This document shows, in pieces, positions 16,270 through 25,377 of a stretch of 33,785 nt of DNA. The position numbers and the translations under genes were made by a program. Position 1 is the first letter of the stretch; each line of letters opens with the position of its first letter. The notes under the pieces are model-generated. The model saw nothing but the letters and a program-made list of their open reading frames with translations, made no database searches and was not told where the DNA came from. Source of the DNA: Acidobacteriota bacterium (lineage in GTDB: Bacteria > Acidobacteriota > Terriglobia > Bryobacterales > Bryobacteraceae); assembly GCA_028876805.1 (NCBI GenBank), contig JAGWQP010000036.1, positions 1 through 33,785 on the forward strand, written 5' to 3'.

Positions 16270-18282
16270 ATGAGGCGAGTGTTTTCACGGCGGGCCGTCG
16301 GCCGGATCCAGGCGGCTTCTTTTTTGTTGTTGGCGGCCCTGCCTGCCTTGGCGCAGTCGGGAGCGAAAAATGGAGAGTGGCGCACGTACGGCGGCGACCT
16401 CGGCAATACGCACTACGCGCCGCTCGACCAGATCAACGCGAGTAACTTTAATCAGCTCCAGGTGGCATGGCGGTTCAAGACCGACAATCTCGGCGCCACG
16501 CCCGAATACAACTTCGAGGGCACCCCTCTCATGGCGAACGGCGTGATGTATTCGACCGCCGGAACGCGGCGCGATGTGGTGGCGTTGGACGCGGCCACTG
16601 GCGAACTGCTCTGGGTGCACTCGGAGAACGAGGGCAAGCGCGGCGGCGTCGCGCCGCGCAAGCTTTCGGGCCGTGGCCTGGCCTATTGGAGCGACGGCCG
16701 GGAAGAACGGATCCTGTACGTCACGCCGGGCTACCGCCTCATCTCGCTCAACGCCAAAACCGGCACCGTCATCGCCGGCTTTGGAGCCAATGGTGCGGTC
16801 GATCTGAAGATGGATGACGACCAGCAGATCGATCCGGAATCGAGCGAGATCGGGCTGCACGCGGCGCCGGTGGTGGCTGGGGATACCGTCATCGTAGGCG
16901 CCGCCCACAAGCCCGGCGGCGTGCCGACCAGCAAGACGAACGTGAAAGGATACGTGCGCGCTTTCGATGTGCGTACTGGCAAGCGCCTCTGGATCTTCCA
17001 CACCATTCCGAAACTGGGCGAGTTCGGCTACAACACATGGGAAAACGACTCCGCCACCTACACCGGCAACACCGGGGCGTGGGGGCAGATCAGTGTGGAC
17101 GAGCAACTGGGAATGGCGTTCATTCCCGTTGAACTACCGACCGGCGACTATTACGGCGGGCACCGTCCGGGCAACGGCCTGTTCGGCGAGAGCGTAGTTG
17201 CCGTCGACTTGAAAACCGGTGTGCGCAAATGGCACTACCAACTGGTGCACCACGGCATCTGGGACATGGACATTCCCGATGCGCCCATGCTAGTCGACAT
17301 CACACGGAACGGGCAAACGGTCAGGGCCGTGGCGCAGCCCACCAAGCAGGCATTTTTGTACGTCTTTGATCGAACCAACGGCCAGCCGGTTTTCGGAATG
17401 GAAGAGCGCCCGGTCGAGAAAGGCGAGGTGCCGGGCGAATGGTATTCACCGACACAGCCGTTCCCGCTCAAGCCGCCTGCCTATGACCGTCAAGGCTTCA
17501 CCATGGACGATCTGATCGACTTCACTCCGCAACTTCACGAGGAAGCCGTCCAATTCGTTTCCAAGTACAAGTTGGGGCCGGTCTTCACACCGCCGGTGGT
17601 CAGCAAGCCGGAAGGTCCCTATGCGACGCTCGCGCTGGCGACTGCGGGCGGCGGCACCAATTGGGCCGGCGGGGCGTTTGACCCCGAAACCCATATCGCC
17701 TACCTGCCCTCACAAAAGGCACTGACGGCCTTGGGCCTGGTGCCTCCCGAAAACGGCCGATCCGACATGCGGTACATTGCCGGAAGCGCGGCGCCGCGTT
17801 CCGGCCGCGGCGGGCGCGGGGGAGGAGGGGGAGGGGAAGGCGGAGGTGGCGGGCTCACCATCGAGGGCTTGCCGCTGGCCAAGCCTCCCTACGCGAGCAT
17901 CTCCGCGATCAACCTGAATACCGGCGACATCGTGTGGCAGATCGCGCACGGCGAGACGCCAGACAACATCCGCAATCACCCGGCCCTGAAGGGGCGGACG
18001 ATTCCGCGGACAGGGCGGCCGGGCGTGTTCAGCGTTCTGGTGACGAAAACCCTCATTATCGCCGGCGAGCGCGGCGTCTTCACCACGCCTTCCGGCCAAG
18101 TGGGCGCCATGCTACGAGCCTACGACAAAGCGACCGGCAAGGAAGTGGGCGCGGTTTACATGCCTGCGGGGCAAACCGGTACGCCGATGACGTACATGCT
18201 GAATGGGAAACAATACGTGGTTTTGGCCATCGCCGGGCAGGGCTTCCCCGCCGAATTGATCGCGTTCAAGCTGCCGAGCTAG
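16270..18282 (+). CDS. quinoprotein (PQQ-dependent glucose dehydrogenase-like) dehydrogenase
   Basis: Signal peptide; GEWRTYGGDLGNTHYAPLDQINASNFNQLQVAWRFKTDN; VVALDAATGELLWVH; WHYQLVHHGIWDMDIPDAPML. Confidence 0.85.
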   Translation: MRRVFSRRAVGRIQAASFLLLAALPALAQSGAKNGEWRTYGGDLGNTHYAPLDQINASNFNQLQVAWRFKTDNLGATPEYNFEGTPLMANGVMYSTAGTRRDVVALDAATGELLWVHSENEGKRGGVAPRKLSGRGLAYWSDGREERILYVTPGYRLISLNAKTGTVIAGFGANGAVDLKMDDDQQIDPESSEIGLHAAPVVAGDTVIVGAAHKPGGVPTSKTNVKGYVRAFDVRTGKRLWIFHTIPKLGEFGYNTWENDSATYTGNTGAWGQISVDEQLGMAFIPVELPTGDYYGGHRPGNGLFGESVVAVDLKTGVRKWHYQLVHHGIWDMDIPDAPMLVDITRNGQTVRAVAQPTKQAFLYVFDRTNGQPVFGMEERPVEKGEVPGEWYSPTQPFPLKPPAYDRQGFTMDDLIDFTPQLHEEAVQFVSKYKLGPVFTPPVVSKPEGPYATLALATAGGGTNWAGGAFDPETHIAYLPSQKALTALGLVPPENGRSDMRYIAGSAAPRSGRGGRGGGGGGEGGGGGLTIEGLPLAKPPYASISAINLNTGDIVWQIAHGETPDNIRNHPALKGRTIPRTGRPGVFSVLVTKTLIIAGERGVFTTPSGQVGAMLRAYDKATGKEVGAVYMPAGQTGTPMTYMLNGKQYVVLAIAGQGFPAELIAFKLPS

Positions 18283-18395
18283 GAGCATGAGGCTCCGCGT
18301 TTTGTCGGGAGCAAAACTTCGGGGAGTTTCCGCCCGTACCGTCGCCGAGCGATGAATTCGCGATCGACCCTCAACGTTTTCCGGATCGAGCGCGA

Positions 18396-19223
18396 TTAAA
18401 GCGGCGAATCCGGCCGCATGATCGAACGCCACATGTGCGCTACCGGGCTGTTGTCGAAGCCCAGCCCTTCCTTGGGCTGTTTGAAGTGGCGACCGATGAT
18501 GTCGGTGAACTCTTCGAGCTGGGGATTCACGTTGGGCTCGAACGCGTACAGGTCATTGATCGTAACCTGCCGCGGATAAATGTACCATTTGTGCTTGCGC
18601 ACCATCTGGTAGGTCGCTTCAATGTACGGTTCCGGCTTGTAGTCGACGCCGAACATCCGCCGATACAGGTCCGGGTACTCGTAGCCGTTCTCCTTGTCTT
18701 CGTAAAAACGGAGCGCCTGGTGATAGCGGATGGCGAAGGCGGTTTTTTCAGGAACATACGGCTCGTAGAGTTGCGCGCCCCACCAGCCGTGGTCCACCTT
18801 AATCATGGCCTGCACGGTGTCGTGCAGCAGACAGGCCAGAATGATTTCCTCCGACATGCCGTTTCTCTTCGCGAGATTCGCGCTTTGCAGCACGTGATTG
18901 GCGGTCCCCGCGAAGCGCATCGCGAAGAAATCAACGAGCGTCGGGGTGGCCGGCATGGGAGGCAGCTTTTTCACATTACCCCGAGGGTTGACAAACAGAC
19001 TTCCAACTCCTCGGCGATAGGGCAGCGTCTCTACCTGCTCGTCGACTTCGGCCGCGGTCGGAAACTCATGGCCGCCTTCGCCCGATCGAGCGCTCGCGGA
19101 GGCCTGGCTGAGCTGAAACAGCATCTGGTCTTCCAGCGCGTCCGCTTTCGCTTCATCGCTCATCCTCTTCAGGGTGGCGGCACCGCCCAGACTGGCGAGA
19201 AACGACTTGCGATCGATTTCCAT
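18396..19223 (-). CDS. HD-domain protein, PhnZ-like di-iron oxygenase-type candidate
   Basis: ANHVLQSANLAKRNGMSEEIILACLLHDTVQAMIKVDHGWWGAQLYEPYVPEKTAFAIRYHQALRF: H...HD...DHxxxGA...H pattern; SD GGAGGGA upstream of ATG 19223. Confidence 0.6.
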   Translation of the reverse strand: MEIDRKSFLASLGGAATLKRMSDEAKADALEDQMLFQLSQASASARSGEGGHEFPTAAEVDEQVETLPYRRGVGSLFVNPRGNVKKLPPMPATPTLVDFFAMRFAGTANHVLQSANLAKRNGMSEEIILACLLHDTVQAMIKVDHGWWGAQLYEPYVPEKTAFAIRYHQALRFYEDKENGYEYPDLYRRMFGVDYKPEPYIEATYQMVRKHKWYIYPRQVTINDLYAFEPNVNPQLEEFTDIIGRHFKQPKEGLGFDNSPVAHMWRSIMRPDSPL

Positions 19224-19280
19224 GTTTCCCTCCACTATCCAGGATCTCAGAATCGCCGCCCGCCGTCGATCTGGGGCGGG

Positions 19281-19697
19281 TTACGGCGAAACTTCGATTT
19301 TTGCGGTGCGGGGTTTGAGGATCTCGTCGATCAGGAACAGATCCGTCAGCAGCGCACGGAGGTGGATGGAGGCATTGAGATTGTCGATCAGTTGGGAGCT
19401 AAGCGAGGGCTGGGCCTCGACCAGTTGAATCGCGGCCAGCGAGTCGGTGGAGTCCCGGTCCAAGACGGCAAGAAAAGCTTCGTAGGACTCCGCCGGTTCG
19501 AGTGAGTCTTGCTTCACCGCCGCGCGAAAGGCGTCAGCGAGCCCGGAAAGCGCTTCGACAGCGCGCCGGAGAAATTCCCGCAACTGCCCGCCGGAAGCGG
19601 ATCCTTGATCCCCAGGCAGGCCCTGGGCGGCATACGCCAGCATGAACTCGTAGCATTCTTCGATGGCGTTGGTGCGATCGGCCAGGCTGTTGATCAT
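19281..19697 (-). CDS. hypothetical protein within the Mo-hydroxylase operon
   Basis: Co-oriented ORF with short gaps to its neighbours; no recognised motif. Confidence 0.6.
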   Translation of the reverse strand: MINSLADRTNAIEECYEFMLAYAAQGLPGDQGSASGGQLREFLRRAVEALSGLADAFRAAVKQDSLEPAESYEAFLAVLDRDSTDSLAAIQLVEAQPSLSSQLIDNLNASIHLRALLTDLFLIDEILKPRTAKIEVSP

Positions 19698-19702
19698 CTT
19701 CC

Positions 19703-20545
19703 TCAGTCGCCGGCCGCTGCTTCCTCCGTGGCCGTTTCTTCAGGCCCCCACCGCGCCGGATCGTGATGCGACAGATAATAATCGCGATCCAGCGTGCCGA
19801 AGATCATCGACTTGGTGATGACCAGCTTTTCCGGACGAATTGCGAAGTAGATGTGGACCATGATGAGCGCGATCAATCCTACGCCCGCCAGCCCGTGAAG
19901 GAAGTACATCCAGCCCCACGTCATGTCGCCGAACAGGTAGGGATTGCGCGTCAGGAAAGGCGTGCGCACGCGGAACATCATGAGCAGCCCGGTGCCCATG
20001 ACGCTGAGACCGGCCAGGACGATCACGCCATGATACATCTTGTTTTCGAGCGGATATTTGGCGAATCGGCGGGGCGGTGGAGCAGACAGCCCGAGCGAGC
20101 GGCGGAGCCGGCGGAGGCCGTCTTCGCTGTCGGCTCGGTCCGGCCAGATGGACCAAAAATCCAGCCAAAAGCTGGCGTGGACGACATGGAACACGATGGA
20201 CGCCGACAGAACCAAGCCGGCGACCCAGTGATACGTCACCCAGGGGAACTCGACACCGACCTTCGGCAGGAACGCGGTGAACAGCAGCACCAGCATAGCT
20301 GCCGCCATAATCCAGTGAAACAGGCGCGCGGCCAGCGAGTGGCGCGGAACTTTGTCTGGCACGAGTGCCGCAGCGTTGGCGCGCGCCGACTCTTCGTACT
20401 CCTCCGGGCCTGAAAAGCGCAGCCAGATGGCATGCCCGATCAGAAACAGCAGGCCGGCGATCGCCGATACCCACAGCAGGTAAAAGGAAACATGGATGGG
20501 GACGCTCTGCCCCCACGGACTGGTCGCCCACTCTACGATACCCAT
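19703..20545 (-). CDS. cytochrome b / formate dehydrogenase gamma-type membrane subunit
   Basis: Four or more hydrophobic helices with His (PRHSLAARLFHWIMAAAML, VTYHWVAGLVLSASIVFHVVHASF, YHGVIVLAGLSVMGTGLLMM, FLHGLAGVGLIALIMVHIYFAIRPEK). Confidence 0.8.
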   Translation of the reverse strand: MGIVEWATSPWGQSVPIHVSFYLLWVSAIAGLLFLIGHAIWLRFSGPEEYEESARANAAALVPDKVPRHSLAARLFHWIMAAAMLVLLFTAFLPKVGVEFPWVTYHWVAGLVLSASIVFHVVHASFWLDFWSIWPDRADSEDGLRRLRRSLGLSAPPPRRFAKYPLENKMYHGVIVLAGLSVMGTGLLMMFRVRTPFLTRNPYLFGDMTWGWMYFLHGLAGVGLIALIMVHIYFAIRPEKLVITKSMIFGTLDRDYYLSHHDPARWGPEETATEEAAAGD

Positions 20546-21549
20546 TTGGGCTCCTCCACTCCTCGAATGGCGCGCTTCACCAGGTTGCGCAGCAGCGGAA
20601 CCTTGTAGCCGTTGTAGCGCAGCGGTTCGGCGCCCTGGATGGCAAGGTGGCCGCCCAGTTGGGCCGTGGCTTCGTTGCGCGGCTTGCCGGTCACCGCATC
20701 TTCAACCTGCTTGAGACGCAGCGGACGCGCGGCCACGCCGTTGACTGCGATCCGGATGCGTTCAATCCGGTCGCCCGAGAAGACGGCTGCGGACGCCACG
20801 TTGACCAGCGGGAAGTCCCACACGTTGCGGTCCCGTACCTTTTCAAAATAGAAGTGTGTGCCGGCCCAGGCCGCCGGAATGCGGATCGCGGTGAGCAGGT
20901 CACCGGGCCGGAGCACGTTCATGTGCATGATATCGATGTCCGGACCGACGAAGTAGTCTTCGGCATTCAGCACGCGCTCGCCTTTGGAGCTGCGAATCAC
21001 CATCTGGGCGTCGAGCGCGATCAGGGCCGGCGCCGAATCCGACGGGTTGACGGCGACACAGCGGTCGGCGTTGAGAATGGCATGCTCGCGGTTAATGGCC
21101 GTGGGCGTATCGGCGTAGCAGGTGTTGCCGCCGGCGCGATAGCAGTTCCACCCGCCGCGATAATACCAGCAGCGCGCGTCTTGCGACACGTTGCCGCCGA
21201 GCGTGCCCTGGTTGCGGATCTGCGGGGAGGCGGCGGCTTCGGCGCCGGTCGCGAGGATGCTGAACTTTTCCCGCACCACCGGATGGCGCACTACATCGGT
21301 GAGCGTGGTCATAGCGCCGATTTCGAGCCCGCCGTTCCAGGGGCGGATCCCGGCAAGTTCCTTGACCTGGCTGAGATCGACTACCACTTTCGGCCGCTTG
21401 ATGCGGTCCTTCAACCAGTCGAAGGTGTCGAGGCCGCCCGCCATCACCCAAGCGTCTTTGCCGTGCTTGGCGACGAGCGCCAGCGCGTCATCGGTGTTGG
21501 CCGGCTGAAAGAGCTCGAAGGCCGGCATAATGTCGCGAATGATCGCCAT
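20533..21549 (-). CDS. FAD-binding subunit of xanthine dehydrogenase-family molybdenum hydroxylase (PaoB/YagS-like, with four-Cys insert)
   Basis: VMAGGLDTFDWLKDRIKRPKVVVDLSQV; QIRNQGTLGGNVSQDARCWYYRGGWNCYRAGGNTCYA...DRCVAVNPSDSAPALIAL. Confidence 0.88.
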   Translation of the reverse strand: MAIIRDIMPAFELFQPANTDDALALVAKHGKDAWVMAGGLDTFDWLKDRIKRPKVVVDLSQVKELAGIRPWNGGLEIGAMTTLTDVVRHPVVREKFSILATGAEAAASPQIRNQGTLGGNVSQDARCWYYRGGWNCYRAGGNTCYADTPTAINREHAILNADRCVAVNPSDSAPALIALDAQMVIRSSKGERVLNAEDYFVGPDIDIMHMNVLRPGDLLTAIRIPAAWAGTHFYFEKVRDRNVWDFPLVNVASAAVFSGDRIERIRIAVNGVAARPLRLKQVEDAVTGKPRNEATAQLGGHLAIQGAEPLRYNGYKVPLLRNLVKRAIRGVEEPKWVS

Positions 21550-21567
21550 ATTCGTTTCTCCTTCCGC

Positions 21568-24111
21568 TCAGATGTGAGCCGTCAGGTGTTCGCCAGCCGC
21601 CTTACCGGCTTCCAACGACGCCAGAATGATGTCTGAGGTCACGGGCGCACGGCGGAAGATTTCGTCTCCGAGCGCGTCCGAAAGAGCGTTGAGGATCGCC
21701 ATGCAACCGGCGCCCACCGGCGGTTCGCCGATGCCGCGCGCCCCGATGGGAGTCTCGGGATCTGGGATGTCGAGCGCGGCCCACTGCATATTCTCAGGCG
21801 CATCCAGAATCGTGGGCGGCTTGTTGTGGTGGAACCGCTTGGCTAGAGGCAGGCCGTAGTGCTGATCGTACACCCACTTCTGTCCGATCGCATGGCCGAT
21901 GCCCAGCATCGATCGTCCGAGAATCTGGCCGCCGAGCGCGTGCGGGTGAATGATCGTGCCCACGTCGGCGACTGCGAGGTAATCCAGAATGCGGTACTTA
22001 CCGGTTTCGAGGTCGACTTCCACCTCCGCAAAACCCGCCACGTAGGAGTGCGTCTGGCCATCGCGCGGCATGGTGTCGCGGGCCACCGCGAGCAGGCCCT
22101 GGCCAGCGAGCGCTTTGGCGGAAGCCACCGTCATGGGATTGATGCCTTTAGGCAGTTCGTGGCCGTCGTAGATGCCGCCGAGTTCAATGGCGCGCTTGGC
22201 GGCTTGGGCGAGCGTCATACCCGCGCCGCCCCCCTTGCGGGAGACGCGCTCGTTGGCGACCACGTAGTCTTCGGGCTTGCCGCCGTGATCCTTGGCGGCA
22301 ATTTGCCGAAGCTTGTCGATTCCGTCCATCGTAACGGCGTAGGCGGCCCGCGTGTGCGCATGCGTGGTCTGGCTGCCGCCCGACGGACAGCTCCAAGGAA
22401 GATTGCGCGCTGTACTGCCCCAAGTGAGCTCGCATTTTTCCCACGGCACGCCCAGCAGCTCGGCGGTCACGCGATGGGTGTCGCTCACCGACGCCGTGCC
22501 GAGATTGCCGATGCCAGACTGGATGTAGACCTTGCCGTCAGGCTTGATCACGAACAGCCCGTCAAAGCCGATCGAGCCACCAACGAAACAGCTGGTGGCC
22601 ACGCCAATCCCGCGTGCCTTGGAGCCGCTGCGTTTGGGCAGCACTTTGCGCTTTTCCCACTGGAATTGCTCGGCACCGCGGTCCAAGGCCTCCTTAATAT
22701 AAGCGCTGGTGACGTAGAGCCGCTTTTTGTCCTTGCCCACGGGTGGTCCGATGGGCGCTTTGCCTTCGGGTGCGTTCATGCGGTGGAGCGCCACCTGGTC
22801 GATTGCGAGCTTGCGCGAAGCTTTGGCCAGAATCGGCTCCATCAGGGCGATTCCCTGGTAACCGCCCGGCTGGCTTTGCGACACTCGGGGCGGCGTGTTC
22901 GTCAATACCGACAGGCCTCGCCAGCGCATGGCGGGCGGCTGGTACATGAGCGAGACCATGCGGCCGGACTGGTTGGCGTCGCCTTGCGGATCGTACGGAC
23001 CGTTATCGCAGATCACGAACATGTCGATCGCGGTGATCTTACCTTCTTTGGAGAATCCGACCTTGAGGCGGCCGTGGAGGCTCGGCCGCGCGCGGCCGAT
23101 GTAATGCTCCTCCTCACGGCTGATTCGCATCATCACGGGCTGTCCCGTCTTCCGGGAAAGGATGCACGGGATGATGGCCGAGATCGCGCTGGTGATCTTG
23201 CTACCGAAGCCGCCACCGGTGTATTCGCTGATCACCACGACTTTGCTTATGTCGGGCCGACCATTCGCGTCCACCAGGCCCAGCCAGCGCGCCAGCGCAG
23301 GCGCGGTTTGCGCGGTGCTCTGGGTCGAGCAGTGCACGTACACCTTGCCGTTCTGCCAGTAGGCCATGGCGGTGCGGGTCTCGAGCGTCTGGTGGCTGGT
23401 GTTGGGCGTGACGAAGGTCTCGTCCAAAACCAAATGGGCGTTCTTCAGCCCGGACTCCCAGTCGCCGAACGACCACTCGGGTTCAGTCGCCTTGCCCATG
23501 GGCAGCTTGCCTTCGTTGTACTCGGCGAAATCCTCCTTGGTCCACTTCACTTCGCCGACGTGCGGAGGCGGCTGCGGCGGCGGGGTGTTCGGGTCCGGCC
23601 GCATCCAGACGTTGCCTTCGACGCGCGCGTTTGGCCCGCCGGGTCGGAGGCTGACCAGCGGATCGACCACGTGCGGCAGCCGCTCGATGTCGAGTGTGAT
23701 CTTCTCGATGGCCTCGGCTGCGGTGAGCTCATCGACCGCGCACACAGCCAGAATCGGCTCGCCCTGGTAAACCGGATCGTTGGTGAGGCCGCGTTCTCCC
23801 AGGGGGTTGGCGGGAATCCGCTGGCCCAGATCCGTCATGGCGTCGGCCGGCTTCGGCATGTCATCCACGGTCAGGATGGCCTTGACGCCCGGCATCGCCA
23901 AGGCTTCGCGAGCGTCGATATGTCGCACGTGTCCATGCGGCACCGGGCTGAGCAGCAGCTTGGTGAACAGCATGCCGTCGGCGCGATAGTCCTCGGCGTA
24001 TTTCGCCTTGCCCGTCACCTTGGCAATCAGGTCGGGAGTGATATAGTTCTGGCCGAGCAGCTTGTAGGGAGGATGGGTCGGAAGCTGGTTATCGGGAGCT
24101 TTGGCAGCCAT
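21568..24111 (-). CDS. molybdopterin-binding catalytic subunit, xanthine dehydrogenase family
   Basis: VTGKAKYAEDYRADGMLFTKLLLSPVPHGHVRHIDAREALAMPGVKAILT; EYTGGGFGSKI; GARGIGEPPVGAGCMAILNALSDALG. Confidence 0.9.
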   Translation of the reverse strand: MAAKAPDNQLPTHPPYKLLGQNYITPDLIAKVTGKAKYAEDYRADGMLFTKLLLSPVPHGHVRHIDAREALAMPGVKAILTVDDMPKPADAMTDLGQRIPANPLGERGLTNDPVYQGEPILAVCAVDELTAAEAIEKITLDIERLPHVVDPLVSLRPGGPNARVEGNVWMRPDPNTPPPQPPPHVGEVKWTKEDFAEYNEGKLPMGKATEPEWSFGDWESGLKNAHLVLDETFVTPNTSHQTLETRTAMAYWQNGKVYVHCSTQSTAQTAPALARWLGLVDANGRPDISKVVVISEYTGGGFGSKITSAISAIIPCILSRKTGQPVMMRISREEEHYIGRARPSLHGRLKVGFSKEGKITAIDMFVICDNGPYDPQGDANQSGRMVSLMYQPPAMRWRGLSVLTNTPPRVSQSQPGGYQGIALMEPILAKASRKLAIDQVALHRMNAPEGKAPIGPPVGKDKKRLYVTSAYIKEALDRGAEQFQWEKRKVLPKRSGSKARGIGVATSCFVGGSIGFDGLFVIKPDGKVYIQSGIGNLGTASVSDTHRVTAELLGVPWEKCELTWGSTARNLPWSCPSGGSQTTHAHTRAAYAVTMDGIDKLRQIAAKDHGGKPEDYVVANERVSRKGGGAGMTLAQAAKRAIELGGIYDGHELPKGINPMTVASAKALAGQGLLAVARDTMPRDGQTHSYVAGFAEVEVDLETGKYRILDYLAVADVGTIIHPHALGGQILGRSMLGIGHAIGQKWVYDQHYGLPLAKRFHHNKPPTILDAPENMQWAALDIPDPETPIGARGIGEPPVGAGCMAILNALSDALGDEIFRRAPVTSDIILASLEAGKAAGEHLTAHI

Positions 24112-24114
24112 TGA

Positions 24115-24741
24115 TTACGCCCTCCTGGAGAGTTCCGCGCCGCGCATCATCGCGGTCAGGATTTTGTCATAGTCCTGGCACCGGCACAGATTGCCGGAAA
24201 TGCCGTGAGCCAGCTCCGCGCGGGTCGGATTCGGATTCGCCTTCAAATATCCGACGGTCGCCATGATGAAGCCGGACATGCAAAACGCGCACTGGAAGCC
24301 TTGTTCGTCGATGACGCCCTGCTGCACGGGGTGCAGCTTTCCGTCGGCCGTGGCGAGCCCTTCAATCGTGACGATCTTCTTGTCGCGCGCCGTGTGCGTC
24401 AGGATGGAACAGGAGTAGTGCGGGACGTCGTCGAGCAGCACCGTGCAGCAGCCGCACTCGGAGCGGTCGCACCCCAACTTGGTTCCGGTCAGGCCCAGCT
24501 TGTAGCGGAGGGTCGTCGCCAGGGTCTCCTGTTTCATCACGTCGACACGCCGTTGCTGGCCGTTCACGTTCAGGGTGATCAGGCGGTCAACCGAGCCCGG
24601 GGCCGAAACCTGCGCCCCCACGGTGGAAGCGCGGAACAGATAGCCGGCCGAGGACACCGCGCCCCCGGCGATCACTCCCTTGATGACGTCGCGCCGCGTA
24701 AATTTTCTCGGCGTGGCTTCCGGATGATTCACGTCTTCCAT
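24115..24741 (-). CDS. Tat-exported (2Fe-2S)-binding subunit of the molybdenum hydroxylase
   Basis: Twin-Arg KFTRRDVIKGVIAGGAVSS; CDRSECGCCTVLLDD; QCAFCMSGFIM; GNLCRCQDYDKI. Confidence 0.92.
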   Translation of the reverse strand: MEDVNHPEATPRKFTRRDVIKGVIAGGAVSSAGYLFRASTVGAQVSAPGSVDRLITLNVNGQQRRVDVMKQETLATTLRYKLGLTGTKLGCDRSECGCCTVLLDDVPHYSCSILTHTARDKKIVTIEGLATADGKLHPVQQGVIDEQGFQCAFCMSGFIMATVGYLKANPNPTRAELAHGISGNLCRCQDYDKILTAMMRGAELSRRA

Positions 24742-24885
24742 AGGATCACCTCATCTCGCTTGCACGTTCAGGTTGGGCCTTTTCGGAACGTTTCCCGCAC
24801 GCCAGGCAGGGTCCAGACTCCACCCTTTTGGAACTCTCTCGTCGCCTGAGTGCAACGGCACGTTCGCAACTACTGAAACGGAGAA

Positions 24886-24915
24886 ATTATATGACTTTTC
24901 GGGGGTCGGTGTCGA
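24886..24915 (-). promoter_or_regulatory. candidate sigma70-like promoter of the Mo-hydroxylase operon, TCGACA-N18-TATAAT
   Basis: Minus-strand -35 TCGACA (24910-24915), 18-nt spacer, -10 TATAAT (24886-24891), upstream of the CDS starting at 24741. Confidence 0.5.
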
Positions 24916-24934
24916 GGTCATACCCACGGATTCG

Positions 24935-25363
24935 TTAGTGCGGTTTCGCACCCGAGGGAGGAGAGACCGGACCCACCACGGCTTCGTCCACGCGGATCGA
25001 CCAATCGACGTTGCGAGACTGGATCTCGAGATAGTAAGGGCGCGGGTCGTCGGTCACGTACGCCGTGTCGTGGCCGGCGCCGCGGTGTTCTACAGCCACC
25101 ATCAGGGGACGCCCGCTGACTCCGCTCCGAACGGTGATACGGAAAAGACCCGCGCCCGCAGGCGTTTCATGGCTGGTTTCCCACCGGATGCGGAACCCCC
25201 CGCTTCCAATATCAAACGAGCCCGTCTGCGCATTGCCGTTACCGGACCACGAGCCGGCTGGACGCCACCCGACGGCGAGGGTCTTCGATTCGGGTTCCGA
25301 TGTAGACCGGCAGGCGGTCGCGACGAGGGCAGCCGCAACCAGGAGTCCGGTTTTGCGCCTCAC
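24935..25363 (-). CDS. small putative lipoprotein/exported protein (GTG start)
   Basis: GTG at 25363: VRRKTGLLVAAALVATACRSTSEPESKTLAVGWRPAGSWSGNGNAQTGSFDIGSGGFRIRWETS; lipobox-like VATAC. Confidence 0.6.
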   Translation of the reverse strand: MRRKTGLLVAAALVATACRSTSEPESKTLAVGWRPAGSWSGNGNAQTGSFDIGSGGFRIRWETSHETPAGAGLFRITVRSGVSGRPLMVAVEHRGAGHDTAYVTDDPRPYYLEIQSRNVDWSIRVDEAVVGPVSPPSGAKPH

Positions 25364-25377
25364 GTGAGTGGTCGATG

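Noticed and set aside
18282-18304. Possible rho-independent terminator GGAGC-ATGAG-GCTCC-GCGTTTT
   Set aside because: Only a 5-bp stem and a short T run; too weak to call.
21859-24114. 751-aa plus-strand ORF antisense to the whole molybdopterin subunit
   Set aside because: Typical mirror ORF of a GC-rich gene; no family motifs, while the opposite strand has clear xanthine dehydrogenase motifs.
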